Shown here in pieces: positions 1 through 7,365 of a stretch of DNA of 64,000 bases; the first letter of the stretch is position 1; each line of letters begins with the position of its first letter. A model generated the notes under the pieces. It saw only the letters and a program-made list of their open reading frames with translations, was not told the origin of the DNA and made no database searches. The stretch is from contig NZ_CP162139.1 in assembly GCF_040833985.1 (NCBI RefSeq), positions 3,630,501 through 3,694,500 on the forward strand, read 5' to 3'. The translations under genes were made by a program, and so were the position numbers. The DNA is from Leptospira sp. WS4.C2. Its GTDB lineage: Bacteria > Spirochaetota > Leptospiria > Leptospirales > Leptospiraceae.

Positions 1-815
1 TCCTCCTTCCTGCAACCTACTGTGGCCGTAACGACGAATTACACCTTGCATTCAATTTTATGTTTCTTTTTTCTCCTTGGAAGGCAGAACGATTCTTTCA
101 AATCGTCAAAGACTTTGAATCGGCACTCGGGGAAGACAATTGGCCCAACTACACTCTGTCCAACCATGATTTTCCTCGCCACATCACTCGTTACGAAAAA
201 GGTGCTGACACTATCGCAAGAGCAAAACTTGCCGCCTGCATGATGTTAACCCTAAGGGGCACCCCATTCCTCTACTACGGCGAAGAAATTGGTATGAAAC
301 GTCAAAAAGTTCCCTATAAAAAAATCCAAGATCCTGTGGGGAAACGTTATTGGCCTTTTCATCCCGGTCGTGATCCTGAACGAATTCCGATGCCTTGGGA
401 CGGATCAGAAACCACAGGTTTCACTACTGGAAAAGCATGGCTTCCTTTGTACGAAGAAGCAAACACTGTGAATGTGGAAGCCCAAAAAGCAGATCCTAAT
501 TCCCTATTTTTCACCTACAAAAAGCTGATCCAAATTAGAAAGGACAGAAAGTCTTTACGAAAAGGTAAGTTAAAAATACTAATTACTGACGACAAACAAG
601 CATTATACTACCGAAGAAGAGATGGAAAAGAAGAGACTTATATATTTTTAAATTTTTCCTCTAAACCAGTCAATGTATCCTATCCAAGAAAATGGATTCT
701 CAATCAAATTCTATTCAGCACAGCGAACAGAACGTCCTCTTTTGATCTAGAAAAGGAATTGGATTACGGTGGTTTAATTTTGATGCCGAACGAAGCTGTC
801 ATTTTTGGAAATTAA
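1..815 (+). CDS. GH13 alpha-glucosidase/oligo-1,6-glucosidase, C-terminal part (5' truncated)
   Basis: The open frame enters from the left edge (first full codon at position 3), so the start and the catalytic nucleophile and acid regions lie outside the window. What is visible is the C-terminal part of a GH13 enzyme that hydrolyses alpha-glucosidic bonds in oligosaccharides. After a segment reading ELHLAFNF comes conserved region IV, SNHDFPRH, with the His-Asp pair that stabilises the transition state. Next are FLYYGEEIGM and RDPERIPMPWD, typical of the oligo-1,6-glucosidase/trehalose synthase branch, and a short C-terminal beta domain. The internal ATG at 60 is in frame but is not the start, because conserved family sequence lies before it. 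The exact substrate cannot be told. Confidence 0.9.
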   Translation, partial: LLPATYCGRNDELHLAFNFMFLFSPWKAERFFQIVKDFESALGEDNWPNYTLSNHDFPRHITRYEKGADTIARAKLAACMMLTLRGTPFLYYGEEIGMKRQKVPYKKIQDPVGKRYWPFHPGRDPERIPMPWDGSETTGFTTGKAWLPLYEEANTVNVEAQKADPNSLFFTYKKLIQIRKDRKSLRKGKLKILITDDKQALYYRRRDGKEETYIFLNFSSKPVNVSYPRKWILNQILFSTANRTSSFDLEKELDYGGLILMPNEAVIFGN

Positions 816-839
816 AGTTTTATGATTTAAATGTGGGCG

Positions 840-857
840 CCTCGAATCGGTTCGAGG
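840..857 (+). terminator. Hairpin after the glucosidase gene
   Basis: CCTCGAA, a TCGG tetraloop and TTCGAGG form a perfect 7-bp stem 25 bp after the glucosidase stop codon. A short TTT follows, so it could be a weak Rho-independent terminator. It could equally be the outer end of the larger inverted-repeat element that starts about 25 bp further on. Confidence 0.45.
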
Positions 858-881
858 TTTCCGAATCTCAAAGTATAACGA

Positions 882-972
882 CCCCGCTTTTCGCTCCAAT
901 CTTTCCAATCCTTTCCTAGCAAACCTACTATCCAACACGGAAAGGATTTCCGCTGCAATCGGTGGCGCGGGG
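882..972. repeat. GC-rich imperfect palindrome (possible MITE or REP-like element)
   Basis: The 816-993 gap between convergent genes holds a long imperfect inverted repeat. The outer arms are CCCCGC (882-887) and GCGGGG (967-972). The inner arms are AATCCTTTCC (907-916) and GGAAAGGATT (939-948), a perfect 10-bp match, with internal spacers of 19 and 18 nt. The GC content is well above the neighbouring genes and no ORF over it looks real. The symmetry suggests a repeated palindromic element. It lacks a GTTRRRY/RYYYAAC pair, so I do not call it attC. Copy number in the genome would decide. Confidence 0.5.
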
Positions 973-993
973 ATTGGGAATTTTGAAAAAGTT

Positions 994-1425
994 TTATTCT
1001 TTTGTCTCTACTTTCACTCGAAACTCTAACAACTCGCTCACTTCTTCCGGCAGTGATACAATCTTCTTTGTCAAATGACTCACTGTAATATAAGTGAGCA
1101 TCCCCGAACAAATTTTTTTATCTTCGCATTTCATTTGAAACGACCAATAGATCTTGGATGATTTGTAACTGGGACTTAAAAAAATATCTAACATATCATC
1201 AAACTGAGCACCATTGCGGTAATCAATTAACGATTGTACGACATGGAAATCGAGTTTGTATCGATTTATAAATTCCGAATAAGAAATCCCCTTCGCTCGA
1301 AAGTATTCAGTAATGGCTACATCTAAATAATTTAGATAATTTGCATTAAACACGATCCCTTGGGAATCTACTTCCGAATACCGAACTCGAAGCGAATACT
1401 GAAAAGAATCTTCCTTTAATTTCAT
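994..1425 (-). CDS. Acyl-CoA thioesterase, 4HBT/YbgC-FadM hotdog family
   Basis: This is a 143-residue single hotdog-fold protein, the usual size for the 4-hydroxybenzoyl-CoA thioesterase family, which hydrolyses acyl-CoA thioesters in the cytoplasm. The N-terminal signature RVRYSEVDSQGIVFNANYLN holds the catalytic Asp (residue 20), the following Gly and the aromatic/Asn motif. The ATG overlaps the stop of the upstream lipoprotein gene by 4 bp (ATGA), so the two are probably translationally coupled. The substrate chain length is unknown. Confidence 0.85.
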   Translation of the reverse strand: MKLKEDSFQYSLRVRYSEVDSQGIVFNANYLNYLDVAITEYFRAKGISYSEFINRYKLDFHVVQSLIDYRNGAQFDDMLDIFLSPSYKSSKIYWSFQMKCEDKKICSGMLTYITVSHLTKKIVSLPEEVSELLEFRVKVETKE

Positions 1426-1712
1426 TGAAGGTCTTTTGTTTCTGGTGAGAAAATTTTTAAAATCAAATCATTATCACATTTTCTCTTTCTATCCTCTGTC
1501 TTTTCATTCATAGCCGCAAAATACCCACCTTGTGCTAAAAGGTCACTATCGTTATTTGGATTGGAATCAGATAGATTACGGAGGAGTAGAACCAAAGCAG
1601 CATTCTTATCAATTTCTATAAGACCCAAATTTTCCCGACAGTTTTGTCTTTCTGAATCAGCACAATTGAAAAGTAAAATAAGAAGGATAGTGGGTATACT
1701 GATTTGTTTCAT
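1422..1712 (-). CDS. Small putative lipoprotein
   Basis: A 96-residue protein with a short hydrophobic signal ending in LLLILLFNC, consistent with a lipobox and Cys16 as the acylated residue. The mature part is hydrophilic, with two further Cys residues (in RQNC and KRKC) that might form a disulphide. No known domain is recognised. It overlaps the thioesterase start by 4 bp, but the two products have no obvious functional link. An envelope location is inferred from the signal only. Confidence 0.6.
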   Translation of the reverse strand: MKQISIPTILLILLFNCADSERQNCRENLGLIEIDKNAALVLLLRNLSDSNPNNDSDLLAQGGYFAAMNEKTEDRKRKCDNDLILKIFSPETKDLQ

Positions 1713-1742
1713 AACGTTTTAAACTCGAAAACTTACACCTAA

Positions 1743-2180
1743 CTAAAGAATATCGGATTTTCTTTTATGATACAACAAGGCTTTTTTCAAACAAACAATA
1801 ACTTTAGTTTTAGACAGTTTTTGGTCTATTGCAAAGTACAAAGCCCTTTTTCCATCACATTTTAATTCCGGAAATTCAATCGCGATTTCCTGGGCAATGG
1901 TGGTTTTACAATTAAAATAGAGCGCATATTCCGAATCATTCACCTTACCAATCCGAATGGTGGAACCCGATTTTGTTTTCGGTGTTAGAAAACTGGGTTG
2001 GCCCCACTTCAAACATTCTTCGATCTCACCAATTTGATCATTCGACTGTGAGATTTCGTAAATCCAATTGCGAATTTCCATAACCTTGTTTAACATTACG
2101 GGCGTTAAATTAAAATAATAAGAGGTAAGAGGTTCTGAAGGGATGGGAAATTTTTGTTTGGCTTTTGAATTTGGTTTCAT
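1743..2180 (-). CDS. DUF1801 domain protein
   Basis: 145 residues. The segments EIEECLKWGQPSFLTPKTKSG and YALYFNCKTT, and a Lys-rich C-terminus with KKALLYHKRK, match the DUF1801 (YdhG-like) fold of small cytoplasmic proteins whose biochemical role is unknown. The start at 2180 is ATG. A 30-bp gap separates it from the small lipoprotein gene downstream, so co-transcription is possible. No catalytic residues can be assigned. Confidence 0.8.
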   Translation of the reverse strand: MKPNSKAKQKFPIPSEPLTSYYFNLTPVMLNKVMEIRNWIYEISQSNDQIGEIEECLKWGQPSFLTPKTKSGSTIRIGKVNDSEYALYFNCKTTIAQEIAIEFPELKCDGKRALYFAIDQKLSKTKVIVCLKKALLYHKRKSDIL

Positions 2181-2288
2181 CGGAAGCGGTGTTTAATTGT
2201 GCTTTATCTAATGGCTTTCCACTTCAAAATTCCGAGTCCAAATGATCAATTAAGGAAGGTCATGGAGAGTCGACCTGGATACAAAACT

Positions 2289-2624
2289 CTAATATTGAAA
2301 TACAGGGCCGATCTTTGGATCCACGTTTTTGAATCGAACTTTATCACCAATTTTTACCGTATTAAAGTCCGTTACATCTTCAATCACAGTAGTGAGTTTT
2401 ACATGTTCTTCCGTTTGGACGATCGCTAACACATAAGGGGCACGGTCGGCCATATGCCCAAAACCAACGTAAACTACAGTAAAAGAATGAATGATTCCAT
2501 TGTGCTTTAAATCTATCATTTCTACGGATTCACTTCCGCAGGAAGGACAACCTTGTGCTACCTCTGCCACCTTAAAGTTACATTGTTTGCAGTGAGTGCC
2601 AGGCAAAGTCTCTGTTACGTTCAT
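2289..2624 (-). CDS. DUF35 Zn-ribbon/OB-fold protein (thiolase-associated type)
   Basis: 111 residues. The N-terminal rubredoxin-like zinc ribbon has Cys12-x2-Cys15 and Cys26-x2-Cys29, followed by an OB fold (IIHSFTVVYVGFGHMADRAPYVLAIV...GDKVRF). Proteins of this DUF35/DUF35_N family commonly pair with thiolases and HMG-CoA synthase-like enzymes, acting as acyl-CoA-binding or scaffold subunits. A thiolase gene on the same strand lies 1.7 kb upstream, separated from this gene by the SIR2 cassette and a terminator. Whether these two form a pair is an inference. Confidence 0.85.
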   Translation of the reverse strand: MNVTETLPGTHCKQCNFKVAEVAQGCPSCGSESVEMIDLKHNGIIHSFTVVYVGFGHMADRAPYVLAIVQTEEHVKLTTVIEDVTDFNTVKIGDKVRFKNVDPKIGPVFQY

Positions 2625-2808
2625 AGGACATTACTCATTTTTTTGTGAAATAAATGCAATACGTAAAAAAACCGAACCGGGGTAAAATCGCCGTTTGTGG
2701 GTCGACGATAAGCCCACCATCGAGTGCGATTTATAGGCATTGCAATTAAATCAGCATTGGATTAAAGCTCTGTCTGTGGTTTCAATATATGCATGTCGAC
2801 ATTTGAGT

Positions 2809-2819
2809 GTTAAACGCAA
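2809..2819 (+). repeat. 5' boundary repeat of the SIR2 cassette (GTTAAACGCAA)
   Basis: GTTAAACGCAA occurs here and again at 4232-4242, as a direct repeat flanking the SIR2 gene. The first seven bases fit the integron core site consensus GTTRRRY. If recombination falls between G and TT, the mobile unit would be 2810-4232 (1423 bp). A perfect palindrome, ATGTCGACAT, lies at 2793-2802 just outside. No full attC structure is visible upstream of this site. Confidence 0.55.
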
Positions 2820-2834
2820 TAAAAGTAAAAAATT

Positions 2835-4058
2835 ATGAATAAAATATCGAATTATACAGATTCAGATTCTGAAATTGTAGTATTACTAGGAGCAGGTGCA
2901 TCGATCGATGCAGGCATACCTGGCGTTTTTGGACTTACACAAGAACTTTACACAAATTTCACTCAATTACTTCCCCACAAAGAATATGCTCATATGTTTG
3001 CTTACGTTGTATCTGGCATTCAGCAAAATAAAACAACAACAGGCCGTAGTCCCTTTGAACCACCTAATGTAGAAGAAGTAATTAGCGCGATTCAATTAAT
3101 TGCTACAAGACAGAAATTAGAGGCGGATCCTTTCATAGCTAGTTGGGATCAAAAAATTCAATATTTTGAAAGATCAAGAGCTACAGATTCTTCCGATTTA
3201 AGCAGATCTCTTTCCTCTGCATTCAAAAATATTTTCAATCAGGTAGAAAGTGCTTTTTCTGAAACTCTTGAAAGCGTAGAAAAACTAATTGAAGGTGATA
3301 CATTTGCGAAATCATTTTTTACAAAAGGACGTATAAGTAATATACTCTCAAGATCTACATATGATTTGGATAATTCGATAAGAGATATTGAAGCCAGTTT
3401 GCATAAAATCTTAACTGTGCGCGATAAACCAGTAGACAATTGGAAAATTCTCTATCAATACACGCATGCTCTTTTGGCAGATATAATGTGGTTAAATGAT
3501 TATACTCGATGTGATTATTTAAATCCATTACTGAACCTTTCTTCTAAACGTACTCACATAGTAACGCTCAATTATGATACAAGTATCGAATTATTAGCAA
3601 AGAATCAATCAATTGAAATTTCAGATGGATTTGACACTAATAATATCTATAAAAGCGAATTTAATTCTTCGATGCGAATTCATTATTTAAAATTACATGG
3701 TTCGATCAATTGGCTTTGGGATTTTCGAAGAAATGCTACGGTTAAACTTGAATTAAAACCTAAAGAAAATTATATGCCTTCACTAATAATTGGACAAAGA
3801 GAAAAACTCAGATCTCAAGGTCCATTTTTAGATTTGCTTTTCGAATTTCGAAATAAACTTAAGAATGTTAAGCAATTAATTTCTATTGGTTATTCGTTTT
3901 CCGATGAACATATAAATAAATATATTCAAGAATGGTTAGAAATTTCTACCAATAATTTAGTAATTGTTTCAGGATCAAACTTCAACAATCCCGAATTCAT
4001 GAGGGATAAGCCAAACATTTTAAATACAAAACTTACCATAAAAGAGTTCTTAAAATAG
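2835..4058 (+). CDS. SIR2-family protein (putative NAD-binding/NADase, defence-type)
   Basis: 407 residues. The N-terminal glycine-rich motif VVLLGAGASIDAGIP (residues 15-29) is the SIR2 NAD-binding loop. Further on are TLNYDTSIE (244-252), KLHGSINW (286-293, with candidate catalytic His288) and SIGYSFSDEHIN (350-361). These are typical of the SIR2_2-like branch found in bacterial anti-phage proteins rather than protein deacetylases. The middle (about 100-240) is helical and has no known motif. The ATG lies 20 bp after the boundary repeat, with no strong Shine-Dalgarno. The gene is visibly more AT-rich than its neighbours and stands alone on its strand between minus-strand metabolic genes, with an attC-like element right after it. 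A defence role is inferred from family and context. Confidence 0.8.
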   Translation: MNKISNYTDSDSEIVVLLGAGASIDAGIPGVFGLTQELYTNFTQLLPHKEYAHMFAYVVSGIQQNKTTTGRSPFEPPNVEEVISAIQLIATRQKLEADPFIASWDQKIQYFERSRATDSSDLSRSLSSAFKNIFNQVESAFSETLESVEKLIEGDTFAKSFFTKGRISNILSRSTYDLDNSIRDIEASLHKILTVRDKPVDNWKILYQYTHALLADIMWLNDYTRCDYLNPLLNLSSKRTHIVTLNYDTSIELLAKNQSIEISDGFDTNNIYKSEFNSSMRIHYLKLHGSINWLWDFRRNATVKLELKPKENYMPSLIIGQREKLRSQGPFLDLLFEFRNKLKNVKQLISIGYSFSDEHINKYIQEWLEISTNNLVIVSGSNFNNPEFMRDKPNILNTKLTIKEFLK

Positions 4059-4074
4059 TTATAATACTTTTACT

Positions 4075-4240
4075 GCGGCTAACAGCGACTTACCGCTACG
4101 CTTCGGCACAAGGCCTCGCTCGGCCTGCGGCAAATTCCCCTTCTGGCATTCGCCTTGCCTTCGCAAGCTACATGCCAGTCCCTAACGTCCCGGCGGGACT
4201 CAGGGTCGGGGAACTTCGGTAAGTCTAGTTCGTTAAACGC
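4075..4240 (+). mobile_element. attC-like recombination site of an integron-type cassette
   Basis: A GC-rich region of about 165 bp directly after the SIR2 stop can fold into one long hairpin. The outer arms GCGGCTAAC (4075-4083) and GTTAAACGC (4232-4240) pair at 7 of 9 positions and carry the core-site bases TAAC and GTTA. The next arms are GACTTACCG (4088-4096) and CGGTAAGTC (4217-4225), a perfect 9-bp pair. Spacers differ in length between the two sides, as in attC sites with extrahelical bases. The centre contains further short inverted repeats. The length is somewhat above the common 60-140 bp range. The 4059-4369 interval holds this element, then a terminator, and no gene. Confidence 0.6.
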
Positions 4241-4308
4241 AACACGTCAAATCTCTTCAGGCAATGGATGGAATTAAGAAATGTAATTCTAAGGATGGAC
4301 AATAAACC

Positions 4309-4346
4309 AAGCGCGTTTAAATCCCCGAGGGAATCTAAACGCGCTT
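4309..4346 (-). terminator. Rho-independent-type hairpin after the thiolase gene
   Basis: AAGCGCGTTTA (4309-4319) and TAAACGCGCTT (4336-4346) form a perfect 11-bp stem, extended inward by a CCC/GGG pairing. It lies 24 bp past the thiolase stop on the minus strand, where GGTTTATTG follows. The stem is symmetrical, so it could also stop plus-strand transcription leaving the SIR2 cassette. Confidence 0.75.
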
Positions 4347-4369
4347 GTATAAGAATTTTTGGTCTTAAT

Positions 4370-5584
4370 TTACTTCAATCTTTCGATGATAGTAGCAATA
4401 CCCATACCACCACCGATACAAAGAGTGATGAGTCCGTAACGAAGGTCTCTTCTTTCCAACTCGTCAAGAACAGTTCCAGTAAGGATGGCTCCCGTTGCTC
4501 CGAGTGGATGTCCAAGTGCAATGGCTCCCCCGTTTACATTGATTTTGGATTCATCAATTCCGAGTGTTTTCTTTACATATAACACTACAGAGGCGAATGC
4601 TTCGTTGATTTCCCAAAGGTCAATGTCCTTAACAGTAAGACCTGCTTGTTTCAAAGCTTTTTGTGAAGCAGAAACAGGACCAGTCAACATGATCGTTGGA
4701 TCTTCACCAGTCGCAACCGTTGCAAGAACTCTTGCTCGTGGTTTCAAACCGTATTTTTTAAGTCCTTCATCATTGGTAACAAGAATCGCAGCAGCACCAT
4801 CCACGATACCGGAAGAGTTTCCGAGTGTATGGATGTGGTTAATTTTTGTAACTTCTGGATAAGAACGTAAAGCAATGGCATCCAATTCTTTTTCACCAAT
4901 GGTTTTGAATACGGGGCCAAGGCCAGAAAGGAATGCATAATCAGATTCCAAACGTGGGTTCTCTTCTTCCGTCACAACAGTTCCATCATCCAAAGTAATT
5001 GGGATCACAGATTTTTTAAAGTAACCGTTTTGAACCGCAGCATGTGCTTTTTGTTGTGAAGATTCAGCAAATCGATCTGCTTCTTCACGAGAAATATCAT
5101 ACTTGGTTGCGATTAGGTCAGCAGAAATACCTTGTGGAACTAGGTTGTAGTAAGATGCAATTTTATCGTTACCAACGTTAAAATCACGTCCCATCATATC
5201 ATCACCCATTTTCACACGGCTCATGGATTCAACTCCACCACCAACGCCCAGTTCCATTGCTCCAGAAGCAACGTGGTTTGCAACGTTGTTGAGGGCTTGT
5301 AACCCAGATCCGCAAAATCGGTTCACAGTGTAACCTGGAACTTCTTTTGGCCAATGAGCAGCCATAACCGCATAACGTGCGATACATGCAGCTTGGTCAG
5401 CAACTTGGGATACACAACCCATTACAACTTCTTCAACCGTTTTTGGATCAATTCCGGTACGTGATTGGATGGCTTTTAATGTGGCAGCAGCTAATTCTTG
5501 TGGGTGGACGGATGCAAGTGTCCCGCGTTTTTTGCCCTTTCCTCTCGGAGTTCGGACAGCATCAATAATATAGGAATTCCCCAT
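4370..5584 (-). CDS. Acetyl-CoA C-acyltransferase (thiolase)
   Basis: 404 residues, full length for a thiolase II. It carries out Claisen condensation or thiolysis of acyl-CoA in fatty acid or acetoacetyl-CoA metabolism. All catalytic landmarks are present: nucleophilic Cys91 in NRFCGSG, the NEAFA motif, His359 in [15 protein letters not shown], and Cys389 in LCIGGGMG. The N-terminus [11 protein letters not shown] is canonical, and the ATG at 5584 has a purine-rich AGAGAGG stretch upstream. A strong hairpin ends the unit downstream. Beta-oxidation thiolase (FadA-like) and acetoacetyl-CoA thiolase (AtoB-like) cannot be separated by eye. Confidence 0.93.
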   Translation of the reverse strand: MGNSYIIDAVRTPRGKGKKRGTLASVHPQELAAATLKAIQSRTGIDPKTVEEVVMGCVSQVADQAACIARYAVMAAHWPKEVPGYTVNRFCGSGLQALNNVANHVASGAMELGVGGGVESMSRVKMGDDMMGRDFNVGNDKIASYYNLVPQGISADLIATKYDISREEADRFAESSQQKAHAAVQNGYFKKSVIPITLDDGTVVTEEENPRLESDYAFLSGLGPVFKTIGEKELDAIALRSYPEVTKINHIHTLGNSSGIVDGAAAILVTNDEGLKKYGLKPRARVLATVATGEDPTIMLTGPVSASQKALKQAGLTVKDIDLWEINEAFASVVLYVKKTLGIDESKINVNGGAIALGHPLGATGAILTGTVLDELERRDLRYGLITLCIGGGMGIATIIERLK

Positions 5585-5656
5585 GGGTTTACCTCTCTCT
5601 GGGTGTTTCTAGGAAAAACGTACAGAGTTCGCTCCACAAGAAAAGTAAAAAAATCA

Positions 5657-6730
5657 TCATTTCGTCATAGTTTTCATGATTTTGTGACGGTAGTGGTTTA
5701 TTTTCGCTCGGATTTGGCAGTTGTAGCCCGAAATCAGGGAATCAAACCGATCCGCTTTGCTTTCATTTCGTTCTTCCGCAATCCGAATGTACCGAAAGTT
5801 CGGTTCGATCGCTTCCGAAAATTCCCGTTTCTCCCAATCCACATAGCGCCAAGCGCTGAAACTATGGTTCACTCCGACCTTTTCATCGATAGTTCCGAGG
5901 AGTTGGAATTTGGATTCGCAAGGAGTTCGAAAAAAAATGTATCGATTGAAAAAGTAAAGAATCGTTCGGTGCGGGTTCGCATCGAGAACTGACCGGAAGT
6001 GTTCCCGCATTTCATCCACAGTATAAAACAAATCAGGTCCCGAATTGGTACTCCGAAAGATCACCGGTGAAAATTCATTCGGAGTGTAAATCCTTGTGAG
6101 AACCCGAATGTATTCTGGGTCATCCAAGCGGTAAGGAATTTCATTAAAGGCAAAGGGAAAAGGTTCCCTTTCCGTCATATGAATTTCTATATAACGAGTA
6201 TGATCGTATTCCGGGTCGTTGATATCGGTTGCCACAATCTTTTTGATAAAACGTGCGAGGAATTGGTCCTCATACAAATCTCTAACAGTTACTGCCCCTT
6301 CTTCATAAAGAATGGCACTTCCAAAATCTATAAAACTAGCACCATCTAACAATCGTCCAATGGAACCATATTCATGATGTAAAATTCGATTTCGAAAAAT
6401 GGAACGAAGGATTAAATTGTGGTCATACAATCGTTTGCGACCCGATCTTTGTTCCACAACAGTGTTTTTTGTCTTTTTTACTTTGTAATAATGGATATGA
6501 TTGGCGAGACCAAATCGTAATTTCTCAAAGGCATGGTTTTCTAAAACACGTTTTTCATCTTCTTCGTTTTCGATGATAGTAGTCTCGGCAGACAACACAG
6601 AATGAAATCCAAATACAAAGATACAAATACAAACAAAGTTTCTGAAGTATTTCCTTACATTGAAATTGTTTGCAGATTTTATATCAGAAAGACTATTTGT
6701 ATCGATTAAAAACAAAGGAGATGTATTCAC
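5657..6730 (-). CDS. Conserved-type hypothetical protein with possible methyltransferase-like motif
   Basis: Up to 357 residues from a GTG at 6730. A hydrophobic stretch ending in FGFHSVLSA (about residues 30-48) looks like a signal peptide, so the true start is probably an internal codon just before it; no clear Shine-Dalgarno decides. After this, FIDFGSAILYEEGAV and IVATDINDP resemble motif I and the post-I acidic residue of a Rossmann methyltransferase, but the other motifs are not evident. I do not recognise the family. A terminator separates it from nuoI. The product is rich in Arg, Phe and Tyr. Confidence 0.65.
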   Translation of the reverse strand: MNTSPLFLIDTNSLSDIKSANNFNVRKYFRNFVCICIFVFGFHSVLSAETTIIENEEDEKRVLENHAFEKLRFGLANHIHYYKVKKTKNTVVEQRSGRKRLYDHNLILRSIFRNRILHHEYGSIGRLLDGASFIDFGSAILYEEGAVTVRDLYEDQFLARFIKKIVATDINDPEYDHTRYIEIHMTEREPFPFAFNEIPYRLDDPEYIRVLTRIYTPNEFSPVIFRSTNSGPDLFYTVDEMREHFRSVLDANPHRTILYFFNRYIFFRTPCESKFQLLGTIDEKVGVNHSFSAWRYVDWEKREFSEAIEPNFRYIRIAEERNESKADRFDSLISGYNCQIRAKINHYRHKIMKTMTK

Positions 6731-6775
6731 AAATTGAATGAGATTAAATTAAGAAGCGGAATGAATAAAAAGAAA

Positions 6776-6808
6776 CCCGGCGGTTTCCTGTGGGAAACAT
6801 CAACCGGG
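6776..6808 (-). terminator. Terminator after nuoG-nuoI
   Basis: On the minus strand, nested arms CCCGG/CCGGG and GTTTCC/GGAAAC form a hairpin followed by TTTCTTTTT. It begins 26 bp past the nuoI stop, so it is a good Rho-independent terminator for the nuoG-nuoI unit, and it insulates the hypothetical gene downstream. Confidence 0.8.
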
Positions 6809-6834
6809 GAATAGAGTAGAATTGGCAGAATAAA

Positions 6835-7365
6835 TTAATTCCTTTGGCCGAGAATGGGGCCACCTGTCTTTTCCATCATTCTTTCTTTCGTCAAAAATAA
6901 ATCTTCCCGGTTGTCGGCCGCCATCTCACCAGTTCCATCCAAATAGATGGCACCCTTAGGGCAGGCCTCTTCACAAAGCCCACAAAAGATACATCGCAAC
7001 AAGTCGATTTGGAACTTCTTTGCATATTTATCTTCAGGATGGAGGTGTTGGCGTTCCGAAGTTACTTCCGCTGCTTCGATGTGAATGGCATTGGCAGGAC
7101 ATATCCACATACAACAAAAACAAGCAGTACATCGTTCCCGGCCTTGTTCATCTCGTTTCATGGAGTGCATTCCGCGAAACCGAGTGGAGTACTGACGTTT
7201 TTTGTCTGGATATTCAATGGTAACTTGTTTGTTAAACAAAGCTACTTTAAGGAAATGTTTGAGTGTGATCCAAAGGCCTTTGCCAATGGACCAAAAATAA
7301 AACTTTTCATACCAAGAGAACTGGTGTCTTTTGGCGACGTTGATTACATTAACGGTTCCCAACAC
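6835..7365 (-). CDS. nuoI: NADH-quinone oxidoreductase subunit I
   Basis: 176 residues. This is the peripheral-arm subunit carrying clusters N6a and N6b, which pass electrons from NuoG toward quinone. Two 4Fe-4S motifs are complete: Cys79-x2-82-x2-85-x3-89 ([12 protein letters not shown]) and Cys125-x2-128-x2-131-x3-135 ([12 protein letters not shown]). The N-terminal amphipathic segment that contacts the membrane subunit is present. The reading frame opens with GTG TTG; the GGAGG upstream gives better spacing to the TTG at 7362. It overlaps the end of nuoG by 17 bp. Only these two Complex I subunits are in this window. Confidence 0.92.
   Translation of the reverse strand: MLGTVNVINVAKRHQFSWYEKFYFWSIGKGLWITLKHFLKVALFNKQVTIEYPDKKRQYSTRFRGMHSMKRDEQGRERCTACFCCMWICPANAIHIEAAEVTSERQHLHPEDKYAKKFQIDLLRCIFCGLCEEACPKGAIYLDGTGEMAADNREDLFLTKERMMEKTGGPILGQRN

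Noticed and set aside
882..972. Second attC site
   Set aside because: Lacks the GTTRRRY/RYYYAAC core pair and does not follow a cassette-like gene.
827..1111. 94-residue frame on the minus strand partly inside the thioesterase gene and the repeat
   Set aside because: Out of frame with the thioesterase, no known motif, and half of it is read from the palindromic element.
2199..2429. 76-residue plus-strand frame opposite the DUF35 gene
   Set aside because: Antisense to a gene with clear zinc-ribbon motifs; no motif or ribosome site of its own.
2697..2717. GTGGG/CCCAC hairpin near the SIR2 cassette as a terminator
   Set aside because: Stem of only 5 bp, no T-tract, on either strand.
4268..4582. 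104-residue plus-strand frame across the terminator and the end of the thiolase gene
   Set aside because: Reads through a hairpin and antisense to conserved thiolase sequence.
5498..5992. 164-residue plus-strand frame
   Set aside because: Antisense to the thiolase start and the hypothetical gene; low-complexity, no start signal.
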